Shown in pieces: positions 1 to 6,348 of a stretch of 8,758 nt of DNA. The notes under the pieces were generated by a model. The model did not search any database. It had not been told where the DNA came from and saw only the letters and a list, made by a program, of their open reading frames with translations. A program made the position numbers and the translations under genes. The stretch comes from Phycisphaerae bacterium (lineage in GTDB: Bacteria > Planctomycetota > Phycisphaerae > UBA1845 > PWPN01): assembly GCA_026647385.1 (NCBI GenBank), contig JAPKGY010000083.1, positions 1 to 8,758 on the forward strand, in the 5' to 3' direction. Positions within the stretch are counted from its first letter, which is position 1. Each line of letters starts with the position of its first letter.

Positions 1-112
1 ACTGCACGGTGACTCGGATCGGGAATCGTGGGTCGCGTTCGACAGGAAGGTCGTCCATCTCGATGAAGGGCCCTTCCCATTCGCCGTGGCCGATCACGGC
101 GCGCTCGACGTC
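1..112 (-). CDS. Fragment of an unidentified protein, running off the left edge
   Basis: Read on the - strand from 112 down to 1, this stretch gives 37 codons without a stop. It starts DVERAVIGHGEWEGPF and ends DPRFPIRVTVQ. The residue mix looks like an ordinary folded protein, and most third codon positions are G or C (about 29 of 37), like the genuine genes here. The same bases read in the dnaE frame on + give a serine/arginine-rich string unlike any DnaE. I infer a piece of an unrelated gene transcribed leftward whose C-terminal part lies outside the window. The frame stays open to an ATG at 148, but 113-148 belongs to dnaE, so that start is probably accidental. I do not recognise the family and assign no function. 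Confidence 0.5.
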
Positions 113-119
113 GCTCGAC
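103..119. repeat. Direct GCTCGAC pair at the suspected junction
   Basis: GCTCGAC occurs at 103-109 and again at 113-119, separated by GTC. It sits exactly where - strand coding evidence gives way to dnaE coding on +. Such microhomology is common at template-switch or recombination breakpoints and also at assembly or chimera joints. In DNA this GC-rich it could be chance. Confidence 0.35.
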
Positions 120-1838
120 CTTGACTTGAAGATGCGGCCGAACCGCATCGAGGACCTCATTGCCGCGAACGCACTGTATCGGCCGGGGCCGATGGCCTAT
201 ATCGACGACTACGTGCAGCGAAAGCACGGGCAGCCGTGGTCCACCGCGCATTCGATCATGACCGAGGTGCTGAACGAGACCTACGGCATCATGGTCTACC
301 AGGAACAGGTGTCGCGACTGGTGAACCGGTTGGGCGGCATCGAGTTGAAGCTGGCGTTCCGCCTGGCCAAGGCGATCAGCAAGAAGAAGACGGACTTCAT
401 CGAGAAAATGCGCGAGCCGTTCGTCGAGGGCGCGATGGAAAAGGGCGTCAAACGCGAGACGGCCAACCAGATCTTCGAGGACATCCTGCGGTTCGGCAGC
501 TACGCGTTCAACAAGGCGCATTCGACGGGGTACGCGCTGGTGGCGTTCAAGACGGCCTACATGAAGGTGTACTACCCGTGCGAGTACATGGCGGCTCTGC
601 TGACCTTCGAGATGGACTCGACGGACAAGATCGTCGACCACCTGGATGAGTGCAAGCGGATGGGGATCGACATCGCCCCGCCGGACATCAACGTGTCGGA
701 GAACGACTTCACCGTGGTCTACCGCAAGGGGGCCCGGCCTCAGATCCGGTTCGGGTTGGCGGCGGTGAAAGGCGTGGGCGAGAAGGCCGTGGCAGCCATC
801 CTGGCGGCGCGGCAGGCGGGCGGGCCCTTCAAGTCGATTTTCGATTTCTGCGAGCGGATCGATCTCAGTGCGGTGAACCGGGCGGTGATCGAGGCGCTGA
901 TCAAATGCGGAGCGTTCGATTCGACCGGCGCGATGCGCAAGGCGCTCATGGTCGTGCTGGACGACGCGATCGCCCACGGTGCACGGCACGCCGAGGACCG
1001 GCGGACCGGTCAGATGTCGCTGTTCGGCGGGCCGGGCAGGGAGGAGGACGCGCCGAGGCTCCCCCACGTGCAGTGGAGCGAGGCCGAGATGCTCGCCCAC
1101 GAGAAGGCGACGCTGGGGTTCTATGTGACCCGACATCCGCTGACCTCGCACGAGAAGACGCTGCGCAAGTACGGCACTGCCAGGACGATCGATCTCGGGC
1201 GGTATACGGACGGGTCGGAGGTCGTGTTGGCCGGTATGATCAGCAAGGTGCGGACCGTGGTGACCAAGACCGGACGCAGCGCCGGCCGGCGGATGGGGAT
1301 CGTCACCATCGAAGACCTCAGCGGGCAGGTCGAGGTGATTCTGTTCCCGAACGATTTGGAGCGGTTCCAGCCGCTGCTCGCGCTCGAGTCGGTGGTGTTC
1401 GTGCGAGGGCAGGTGGATCGGCGGCGGCAGGAGCCCTCGTTGCGGGTCAGCGAGGTGATCCTGCTCGACGAGGCCGACGAACGGCTCAGTGCGATGGTCC
1501 TGGTCCGGATGGACCCGACCACGACGGCGGACACGTTGCGGGAGATGTCGGAGTTGGTGAAACGCTATCGCGGCGATCGGCCGATCTACCTCCAGATGTG
1601 GACCCGGGATGGTATGAAGGTGACGATCCGCGCCGGTTCGGGGTGCGGCGTCCGGCCGTCGGCCGAGTTCCTGCAGGCGGCGGAGGAGATCGTCGGGGCC
1701 GGATGTGTGGAGGCGCTGCCCGCCATCCGCGTGCAACCGCAGCCGCTCACCGAGCCGGAGTCGATGCCGGCCGCCCCGGAAGAGGACCCCGCCTGGGCCG
1801 ACGAGGCGGCGGACCAGTATCAGATGACGGAGCCGTGA
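117..1838 (+). CDS. dnaE: DNA polymerase III alpha subunit (DnaE), C-terminal half only
   Basis: This is the replicative DNA polymerase catalytic subunit, with about 573 residues of a family usually 1,100-1,200 long. Codons counted from the open frame at 9, DnaE similarity begins near residue 37. Visible in order are the fingers region with NALYRPGPM (54-62), YGIMVYQEQVSRL (92-104) and AFNKAHSTGYALVAF (166-180); a helix-hairpin-helix at KGVGEKAVAAIL (254-265); the beta-clamp-binding motif QMSLFG (335-340, QxxLF type); and an OB-fold around 405-470 with VTIEDLSGQVEVILF. The C-terminal tail is acidic. The PHP domain and the palm with its catalytic aspartates should lie upstream and are absent. 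The frame is open to the left edge, but residues 1-36 are not DnaE and the other strand codes better there. The fragment is therefore probably cut by a chimeric or rearranged junction and is not a functional short polymerase. It ends in TGA at 1836-1838, convergent with the genes to the right. Confidence 0.93.
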   Translation, partial: DLDLKMRPNRIEDLIAANALYRPGPMAYIDDYVQRKHGQPWSTAHSIMTEVLNETYGIMVYQEQVSRLVNRLGGIELKLAFRLAKAISKKKTDFIEKMREPFVEGAMEKGVKRETANQIFEDILRFGSYAFNKAHSTGYALVAFKTAYMKVYYPCEYMAALLTFEMDSTDKIVDHLDECKRMGIDIAPPDINVSENDFTVVYRKGARPQIRFGLAAVKGVGEKAVAAILAARQAGGPFKSIFDFCERIDLSAVNRAVIEALIKCGAFDSTGAMRKALMVVLDDAIAHGARHAEDRRTGQMSLFGGPGREEDAPRLPHVQWSEAEMLAHEKATLGFYVTRHPLTSHEKTLRKYGTARTIDLGRYTDGSEVVLAGMISKVRTVVTKTGRSAGRRMGIVTIEDLSGQVEVILFPNDLERFQPLLALESVVFVRGQVDRRRQEPSLRVSEVILLDEADERLSAMVLVRMDPTTTADTLREMSELVKRYRGDRPIYLQMWTRDGMKVTIRAGSGCGVRPSAEFLQAAEEIVGAGCVEALPAIRVQPQPLTEPESMPAAPEEDPAWADEAADQYQMTEP

Positions 1839-1840
1839 AG

Positions 1841-1891
1841 AAAACGCCGAAAAGTCAAAACGTCAAAAAGTCAAAAGCCAAAACGCCGAAA
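1841..1891 (+). repeat. A-rich tract of degenerate 7-9 bp repeats after dnaE
   Basis: The 12-mer AAAACGCCGAAA occurs at 1841-1852 and again at 1880-1891. Between the copies lie imperfect units of the form AAAAGTC, AAAACGTC, AAAAAGTC and AAAAGCC. The tract starts three bases after the dnaE stop codon. Its AT content is far above that of the neighbouring genes. On the - strand it reads as repeated TTTTGAC-type units. It may be a simple-sequence expansion. Its core GTCAAAACGTCA (1854-1865) recurs at 6221-6232 upstream of pheS. No protein or RNA is evident in it. Confidence 0.6.
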
Positions 1892-1953
1892 CAAAGATGG
1901 AGAACGGGCTGTCCTTGCGGAAGCAGGAACGAAGCTATGGGAGAGCGGATTCT

Positions 1954-1985
1954 CTGCGACATAGCCCGCGGAGCGGGCGGCGCAG
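1954..1985. other. Nested GC-rich inverted repeat between dnaE and the toxin remnant
   Basis: The inner stem is GCCCGC (1964-1969), loop GGA, then GCGGGC (1973-1978), all perfectly paired. The outer stem is CTGCG (1954-1958) with CGCAG (1981-1985), separated from the inner stem by a small asymmetric internal loop (ACATA on one side, GG on the other). There is no T-run on either side, so it is not a canonical intrinsic terminator. Its place between convergent units would suit a transcription barrier or an extragenic repeat element. The rest of 1893-2068 shows no gene that I can support. Confidence 0.4.
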
Positions 1986-2068
1986 TAATAGCCCCGGGCC
2001 ATGCACGAAATGTCATGACCAATCACGATAGCGTTTCGCAGGTCCATCTGATACGGAGCGATCGACAA

Positions 2069-2403
2069 TCAGAGTGCCAGCCAATCCTCGAGTCGCAGAC
2101 CCGCAACCAAGCGAAAGTGCCGGCTGTTGTGCGTAACCAGGGTAAGATCAATGGCCAGGGCGGTGCCTGCGATCAGCATATCAATGGTTGGTACTTTGGT
2201 GCCTTCCCGCAGTAACAGCGCACGGAGCTCCCCGCATCGAGGGCAATGTTATCATCCAGTTGCAGCACGGTTACGTCCGACAGAATCGCAAGCAGTCCGG
2301 CTTCTCGTTTGTCTGGGTTGCCCGTTGCGTACACCCAGGCGTACAACTCGGCCAAGGACAGGATCGAAACAGAGAGGCCACCGCTGTGTTGGATGAAACG
2401 ATT
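2069..2403 (-). pseudogene. vapC: Remnant of a VapC-type PIN-domain toxin, truncated and frameshifted
   Basis: VapC toxins are PIN-domain ribonucleases paired with a VapB antitoxin. On the - strand, 2403 to about 2235 reads NRFIQHSGGLSVSILSLAEL followed by YAWVYATGNPDKREAGLL and a DVTVLQLDDNIALDAG stretch. After GATGCGGGGAGCTC the reading must move by one base to continue as LRALLLREGTKVPTIDML, then ALAIDLTLVTHNSRHF and GLRLEDWLAL, stopping at TGA 2071-2069. The expected family form there would be DAGxLRALLLREGTK, so one base is missing near 2229-2236. Two PIN acidic residues remain (E of AELYAW, D of TIDML). The N-terminal LDTN/LDTD strand with its essential aspartate is missing. An in-frame TAA sits at 2406-2404, preceded only by a possible trace, GTDIVLQ. 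No vapB is visible upstream, where pheT ends 100 bp away. I judge it a dead gene. The frameshift alone could be a sequencing error, but the lost N-terminus could not. Confidence 0.78.
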
Positions 2404-2506
2404 TTATTGTAACACAATATCGGTTCCCCCAATACCTGCTTGCTTTCACAGGTTTTCATGCTCCCGATCGATTGTTGCGGAGTTTCCTGCAGGGGGGCGT
2501 CGAGAT
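2404..2506. other. Short gap between pheT and the vapC remnant, nothing firm
   Basis: This stretch holds no PIN N-terminus in any - strand frame and no antitoxin-like frame. A TACAAT hexamer on the - strand (about 2404-2410) resembles a -10 box, but I see no convincing -35 at proper spacing. No hairpin followed by a T-run terminates pheT. The palindrome CCTGCAGG (2486-2493) looks like chance. Confidence 0.3.
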
Positions 2507-4900
2507 TCAAGCCCGCAGGGTCATCTCGTTCTTTTCGAGCAGGGCGATGAAGTCGACGCGGAAGGATTGGATGTCCTGGTCCGTCAGGGTGCGATCGGGA
2601 TGGCCTATGACCGCGCGGAAGGTGAAACTGCGCTTGTCGGCCGGGATGGAGCCGCCTTCGAAACTGTCCACGAACGAGAGGCGGCGCAGCAGGTCGTGGT
2701 TGTAGGCGGCCAGTGCGCGCTCGATGTCGACGTAACGGCGGGTGCTGTCGACCAGTACGGAGAAGTCGAGTTCGATCTGCGGATAAACGGGCACAGGCAC
2801 GAGCTTGCGGTGCTCGGGTTTGCCGGCCAGCACGGTCGTCAGATCGATTTCCGCGATGGCGATGGACCAGGCGGCCAGATGCTCGTCGATCGCCCGCTTG
2901 AGGGCGGCGGGCACGACGGTGAGTCGGCCGATGTCCAGGCCGTTCCAGTGTACGCCGGCCGACTTGGCTTCATGCTCCCACGGGTAGCGGGGCGGCATGG
3001 CCGAGTATCGGAGCGAGCCGCGGAGAATCTGACGCGACCAGGTTTCAAGGTCGGTCTTGAGTCGGCGGATCAATTCGTCCTCGTGACGGCTCTTGCGCCC
3101 GGGGGCGACCAGTGCCAGACCGATGCAGCGACGTTCGCAGTCGTCGGCCCGGTCGGCCGGGAAGACGCTGCCGAGTTCGAGCAGTTCGAAGCGGTCGGTG
3201 TGGCGGCGGTTGAGATCGACTGCGGCGAGCAGGCCGGGCACGAGCGTGGTGCGGAGATGCTCCTGGCCGGCAGCCGCGGGGTTGCGCAGGGTGATCGTCT
3301 TGCCGGGATCGAAACCCAGTTGCCTGGTCCAAGCGTTGTCGAACCAGATGTGGCGGTGGATCTCCGCGTAGGTCAGCCCGACGCACAAGAGCCGCAACGA
3401 CTGCCGTTCGAGCGCGACGATGGGCTCGGGCTCGGCGTAACGGACGGTGATGTTCGGCGGCACGGATTCGATGGTGCCGTAGCCGATGTAGCGGGCGACC
3501 TCCTCGATCACGTCGGCTTCGATCGTGACGTCCTTGGTCGCGCGGTACGTCGGAACCGTCACAGCCAGTTTGCGCCCGTTGGTCGCGACCTTGAATTCGA
3601 GCGGGACGAGAATGTCGCGGATGGTATCGGCCGACACCGTGCGCCCGACGTACCGACTGACGAACTCGGGGTCCACCTCGATGACCGTCGGCTGCGGGGG
3701 GGTGGGGAAACAATCGGAAAGCCGGCTGATCAGTTCCATCTGCGGCAACTCAGGCCGGGCGAGGTGCACGAACCGCTGGATGGCGAGCACGGTGTTGTGT
3801 GGATCGAGCGATTTCTCGAAGCGGGCGCTCGCGTCGGTGCGATGGCCGAGGGCGGTGGCGCAGCGGCGAATGGTCGCCGGTTCGAAGTTGGCGCTTTCCA
3901 GCAGCAGGGACTGCGTTTGAGCGGTGATTTCGGTATCCGCGCCGCCCATGATGCCGGCCAAGGCGACGGATCGGCGGTTCGCCTGGATCATCAGAGCGCC
4001 TTCGGGCATCACGCGCTCGACCGCGTCGAGCGTGCGGAACTTCTCGCCCCTCTTAGCGACAGCCACCTCGATCCGGTCGATGTGCGTGCCGTCGAACGCG
4101 TGCATGGGCTGGCCCAGCTCGACCATGATGTAATTTGTGAGGTCGACGAGCAGGTCGATCGGGCGAAGTCCCACGTGTGCGAGTCGGGCTTGCATCCAGA
4201 GCGGCGCCGGCTGCGATCGGACCTGCTTGAAACGCAGGGCGCTGTAACGCGGGCACTTGGCAGGATCGTCGATCACGATGGGGATCGCCGGCAGCGAGGG
4301 GTTGTCGACCTCCTCGATCGGCGCGACCGGATAGCGCTTCAGCGGTTGTCGCAGGATCGCGGCGATCTCGCGGGCGATGCCGTAATGGCCCCAGAGGTCC
4401 GGACGGTTGGTGATCGACTTGTTGTCGATCTCGATGATCCAATCGTTAAACAAGGCCATGTCGACGGGCTCGCCCGCTTTGACTCGCGGCGGCAGCCACA
4501 TCGCTCGCTGGCCGACCGTGGGCAGTGCGAGCGCGTCGCCCGGCACGATCATGCCGACGCTGGATCGGCCGGCAATCGGACGCTCGCCCACCGTGCCGAC
4601 GCCGGGCAGCGTCGAACCCGGCGGGGCGAAGATCACGCGCTCGCCGACCCGGAGGCCTTCAGCCGCGGAAACCGTGTCGATCCGCTTTGCGCCGATGTTC
4701 AAGTTCACGGCCGTCAGGCCCGGACCGGCGGGCTCGGCCGCCAGGACCTCCGCGACGATCAGGCCTTTGGCGTTACAGGTGATCTGCTCGACGCCTTCAA
4801 CCTCGGCGGTAGTGACGGTAAAACGCTCGGCCAACGCGCGCGGATCGAGGTTGGCAGGCAAGTCGACGAAATCACGAATCCAATTGAGCGAGACGAACAA
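2507..4900 (-). CDS. pheT: Phenylalanyl-tRNA synthetase beta subunit (PheT)
   Basis: This is the cytoplasmic beta subunit of the alpha2-beta2 enzyme that charges tRNA-Phe. It binds tRNA and, through its B3/B4 domain, edits mischarged Tyr-tRNA-Phe. At 797 residues the length is normal. Domains in order are the N-terminal B1 segment MFVSLNWIRDFVDLP (1-15), a tRNA-binding OB domain (about 45-150), NRPDLWGHYGIAREIAAIL (165-183), B3/B4 (about 215-385, with PMHAFD at 265-270 and RTDASARFEKSLDP at 354-367), B5 (about 405-480, ending EEVARYIGYGTI), a catalytic-like core (about 485-690) and a C-terminal FDX-ACB anticodon-binding domain (704-797). The start is TTG at 4900-4898. It is preceded by GAGGG at good spacing, and there is no ATG or GTG between it and an in-frame TAA at 4960-4958. 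The OB domain lacks the usual HPNADKL and CGAPN signatures (here EPAGPGLTAV and TVSAAEG), so it is divergent. The gene lies 175 bp downstream of pheS. Confidence 0.97.
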   Translation of the reverse strand: MFVSLNWIRDFVDLPANLDPRALAERFTVTTAEVEGVEQITCNAKGLIVAEVLAAEPAGPGLTAVNLNIGAKRIDTVSAAEGLRVGERVIFAPPGSTLPGVGTVGERPIAGRSSVGMIVPGDALALPTVGQRAMWLPPRVKAGEPVDMALFNDWIIEIDNKSITNRPDLWGHYGIAREIAAILRQPLKRYPVAPIEEVDNPSLPAIPIVIDDPAKCPRYSALRFKQVRSQPAPLWMQARLAHVGLRPIDLLVDLTNYIMVELGQPMHAFDGTHIDRIEVAVAKRGEKFRTLDAVERVMPEGALMIQANRRSVALAGIMGGADTEITAQTQSLLLESANFEPATIRRCATALGHRTDASARFEKSLDPHNTVLAIQRFVHLARPELPQMELISRLSDCFPTPPQPTVIEVDPEFVSRYVGRTVSADTIRDILVPLEFKVATNGRKLAVTVPTYRATKDVTIEADVIEEVARYIGYGTIESVPPNITVRYAEPEPIVALERQSLRLLCVGLTYAEIHRHIWFDNAWTRQLGFDPGKTITLRNPAAAGQEHLRTTLVPGLLAAVDLNRRHTDRFELLELGSVFPADRADDCERRCIGLALVAPGRKSRHEDELIRRLKTDLETWSRQILRGSLRYSAMPPRYPWEHEAKSAGVHWNGLDIGRLTVVPAALKRAIDEHLAAWSIAIAEIDLTTVLAGKPEHRKLVPVPVYPQIELDFSVLVDSTRRYVDIERALAAYNHDLLRRLSFVDSFEGGSIPADKRSFTFRAVIGHPDRTLTDQDIQSFRVDFIALLEKNEMTLRA

Positions 4901-5032
4901 GCCGGATCCCTCGCTTACGTCTGCGACAAAGTTCCTGAAGCCCGCGGCTCTTTGGAGTTACGACACTCGGATGGATGCAATCGCTCAGCTTGAGTCATTT
5001 AGTCACACCATCTTCACCCGCCTGCGCCTGTC

Positions 5033-5050
5033 TCCCCGTAACCCAGGGGA
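5033..5050. other. Small inverted repeat in the pheS-pheT gap
   Basis: TCCCC (5033-5037) pairs with GGGGA (5046-5050) across an 8-nt loop. The neighbouring A/T run (AAA after 5050 on +) lies on the 5' side of the hairpin in the pheST transcript, so this is not an intrinsic terminator. The rest of the 175-bp gap (4901-5075) shows the pheT ribosome-binding site and no convincing second promoter or leader peptide. Confidence 0.3.
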
Positions 5051-5075
5051 AAACGTGGCGATCAGCGGGACTCGA

Positions 5076-6146
5076 TCAGTCTTTGGCGATGATCGCCGGG
5101 CCGGTCCGCTGTTCGGGGCGGATGATGGCCCGGAGGTCGCCGCTGTTGAGCCCCCGGATGTCCTGCACGCCGTACTTCATCATCGCCAGGCGGGTCAGGC
5201 CCAGGCCGAAAGCGAAACCGGTGTACTCGCGCGGGTCGATGCCGCCGAACCGCAGCACGTTCGGGTGGACCATGCCGCAGGGCAGGATCTCGATCCATCC
5301 GCTGCGTTTGCACGTCGGGCAGCCCGCCCCGCCGCAAATCTCGCAACTCATGTCCAGCTCGAAGCCCGGCTCGACGAACGGGAAAAAGCCCGGTCGGAGC
5401 CGCACCTTGACGTCGCGGCGAAAAATCTCGTTCAGGATCAGCTTCATGACCGCGATCAGGTTGGCGATCGAGATGTTCCGGTCGATCATGAGCCCTTCGA
5501 GCTGGAAGAACGTATTGGCGTGCGAGGCGTCCTCGGTTTCGTATCGGAAGCACCTGCCCGGCGCAATGACCCGCAACGGCGGGCCGAGTCGCTCCATCGC
5601 CCGTACCTGACACGGCGAGGTGTGCGTCCGCAGCAAGCGTCCATTCGTCAGCCAGAACGTGTCCTGCATGTCGCGGGCGGGGTGCAAGGCCGGGATGTTC
5701 AAAGCCTCGAAGTTGTAGTAATCGGTCTCCATCTCCGGGCCGGTGGCGACGATGAAGCCCAGTCGGGCGAGGATCTCCTCGACCTCCCACTGGACGGCCG
5801 TCACCGGATGAACGCTGCCGCGCGGGACGACGTTGCCCGGGAGCGTCGGATCGAACGCGGGGGCGCCGGCCGCCGCCTGGCGGTCGGCCGCGCGCTCGAG
5901 CCTGGCCCGCGCGGTCGCGAATCGATCGATAATTTCTTTCTTGGCGAGGTTGATTTCCTTGCCTGCCGGCCCGCGATCCTCCTGGGGCAGCTTGCCGATG
6001 GCCGCCAGAAGCGCGCCCAATGTGCCCTGTTTGCCGGTGAGCCGACTCTCCGCCTGGCGGAGTTCGTCGACGTTCCCGGCGGCCGCGATCAGTTCGTCCG
6101 CCTCGGCGAAGGCCTTCTCGATGTCTTGCGAAAGCTGTTCCAGCAT
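5076..6146 (-). CDS. pheS: Phenylalanyl-tRNA synthetase alpha subunit (PheS)
   Basis: This is the catalytic class II subunit, which activates phenylalanine and esterifies it to tRNA-Phe with PheT. Numbered from the chosen start (356 residues), it has an N-terminal coiled coil that contacts tRNA (about 1-95), motif 1 around HPVTAVQWEVEEIL (113-126), substrate-pocket residues RTHTSP (173-178), motif 2 FRYETEDASHANTFFQLEG (200-218) and motif 3 in EYTGFAFGLGLTRLAMM (307-323). A four-cysteine cluster, C268, C271, C276 and C279, precedes GWIEILPCGMVHPNVL; many bacterial PheS carry a similar CxxC-type insertion. The last 15 or so residues (RAIIRPEQRTGPAIIAKD) extend past the usual end. I chose ATG at 6146 because MLEQLSQDIEKA matches the family N-terminus. 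An alternative TTG at 6200 would lie inside the predicted -10 box. GAGG lies 12 nt upstream of the ATG, which is long spacing. Confidence 0.97.
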   Translation of the reverse strand: MLEQLSQDIEKAFAEADELIAAAGNVDELRQAESRLTGKQGTLGALLAAIGKLPQEDRGPAGKEINLAKKEIIDRFATARARLERAADRQAAAGAPAFDPTLPGNVVPRGSVHPVTAVQWEVEEILARLGFIVATGPEMETDYYNFEALNIPALHPARDMQDTFWLTNGRLLRTHTSPCQVRAMERLGPPLRVIAPGRCFRYETEDASHANTFFQLEGLMIDRNISIANLIAVMKLILNEIFRRDVKVRLRPGFFPFVEPGFELDMSCEICGGAGCPTCKRSGWIEILPCGMVHPNVLRFGGIDPREYTGFAFGLGLTRLAMMKYGVQDIRGLNSGDLRAIIRPEQRTGPAIIAKD

Positions 6147-6196
6147 GTCCGGGCCATACCTCGGGCAATTCAACCGCATCGTAAAACGAGAGTAAT

Positions 6197-6225
6197 ACAA
6201 TAGGCTTTCTGGGGAGAAACGTCAA
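6197..6225 (-). promoter_or_regulatory. Predicted sigma70-type promoter of pheS
   Basis: On the - strand, TTGACG (6225-6220, five of six consensus bases) is followed by a 17-nt spacer and then TATTGT (6202-6197, four of six). Transcription would begin near 6190, giving a leader of roughly 45 nt before the ATG at 6146. The position argues against translation from the TTG at 6200, which overlaps the -10 box. Confidence 0.5.
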
Positions 6226-6232
6226 AACGTCA
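6221..6232 (+). repeat. Second copy of GTCAAAACGTCA, overlapping the pheS -35
   Basis: This 12-mer is identical and in the same orientation to 1854-1865 in the A-rich tract after dnaE. On the - strand it reads TGACGTTTTGAC, a tandem TGACG/TTGAC arrangement that includes most of the pheS -35 hexamer. It may be a seed of the same simple repeat or a coincidence of promoter sequence. Confidence 0.4.
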
Positions 6233-6243
6233 CAATCGCAGAT

Positions 6244-6264
6244 TCGCCGTGGCGACCGCGGCGA
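6244..6264. other. GC-rich inverted repeat upstream of the pheS promoter
   Basis: TCGCCG (6244-6249) pairs with CGGCGA (6259-6264). Inside it GG (6251-6252) can pair with CC (6256-6257) across one mismatch. It lies about 20 bp upstream of the pheS -35 hexamer and about 85 bp after the stop codon of the beta-helix gene. It could be a regulator site or part of the termination region of the upstream gene. There is no T-run. Confidence 0.3.
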
Positions 6265-6308
6265 AAGCCGGAGAATCAATGAAACAGGGCCTTCCCACGC
6301 ATCGACCG

Positions 6309-6335
6309 ATCGCGGAATGGCAGGGGTTCCGCGAT
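6309..6335 (-). terminator. Hairpin just past the beta-helix gene, possible terminator
   Basis: ATCGCGGAA (6309-6317) and TTCCGCGAT (6327-6335) form a perfect 9-bp inverted repeat with a 9-nt loop. It begins 13 bp beyond the stop codon of the gene ending at 6349, where a terminator is expected. The - strand transcript has no U-run after the stem, so it is at most a non-canonical terminator or a 3'-end stabilising stem. Confidence 0.4.
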
Positions 6336-6348
6336 TTGTACGCGCGTT

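Noticed and set aside
1841..1891. CRISPR-like array
   Set aside because: Units are 7-9 bp and degenerate, with no spacers of constant length and no cas genes nearby.
1871..2068. A 65-codon - strand frame directly after the vapC remnant
   Set aside because: It begins with TTG without a ribosome-binding site, crosses the hairpin at 1954-1985 and has no domain. It is best treated as non-coding.
2246..4993. A 915-codon open frame on + opposite pheT
   Set aside because: It is the antisense shadow of pheT in high-GC DNA. It shows no domain, and pheT on the other strand is certain.
4915..4998. A 27-codon - strand frame (MTQAERLHPSEC...) in the pheS-pheT gap as a leader peptide
   Set aside because: It has no Shine-Dalgarno sequence, contains no phenylalanine codons and is not coupled to an attenuator hairpin with a T-run.
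6147..6200. TTG at 6200 as the pheS start, adding 18 residues
   Set aside because: The added residues are not family-like, and the TTG overlaps the predicted -10 box. ATG at 6146 matches the usual PheS N-terminus.
4407..6203. A 598-codon open frame on + opposite the start of pheT and all of pheS
   Set aside because: It spans two genuine genes and their gap in antisense. The composition is arginine/alanine-rich with no recognisable motif.
6201..6348. T-box riboswitch or Phe attenuator ahead of pheS
   Set aside because: The predicted leader is only about 45 nt. There is no T-box consensus, no Phe-rich leader peptide and no terminator/antiterminator pair.
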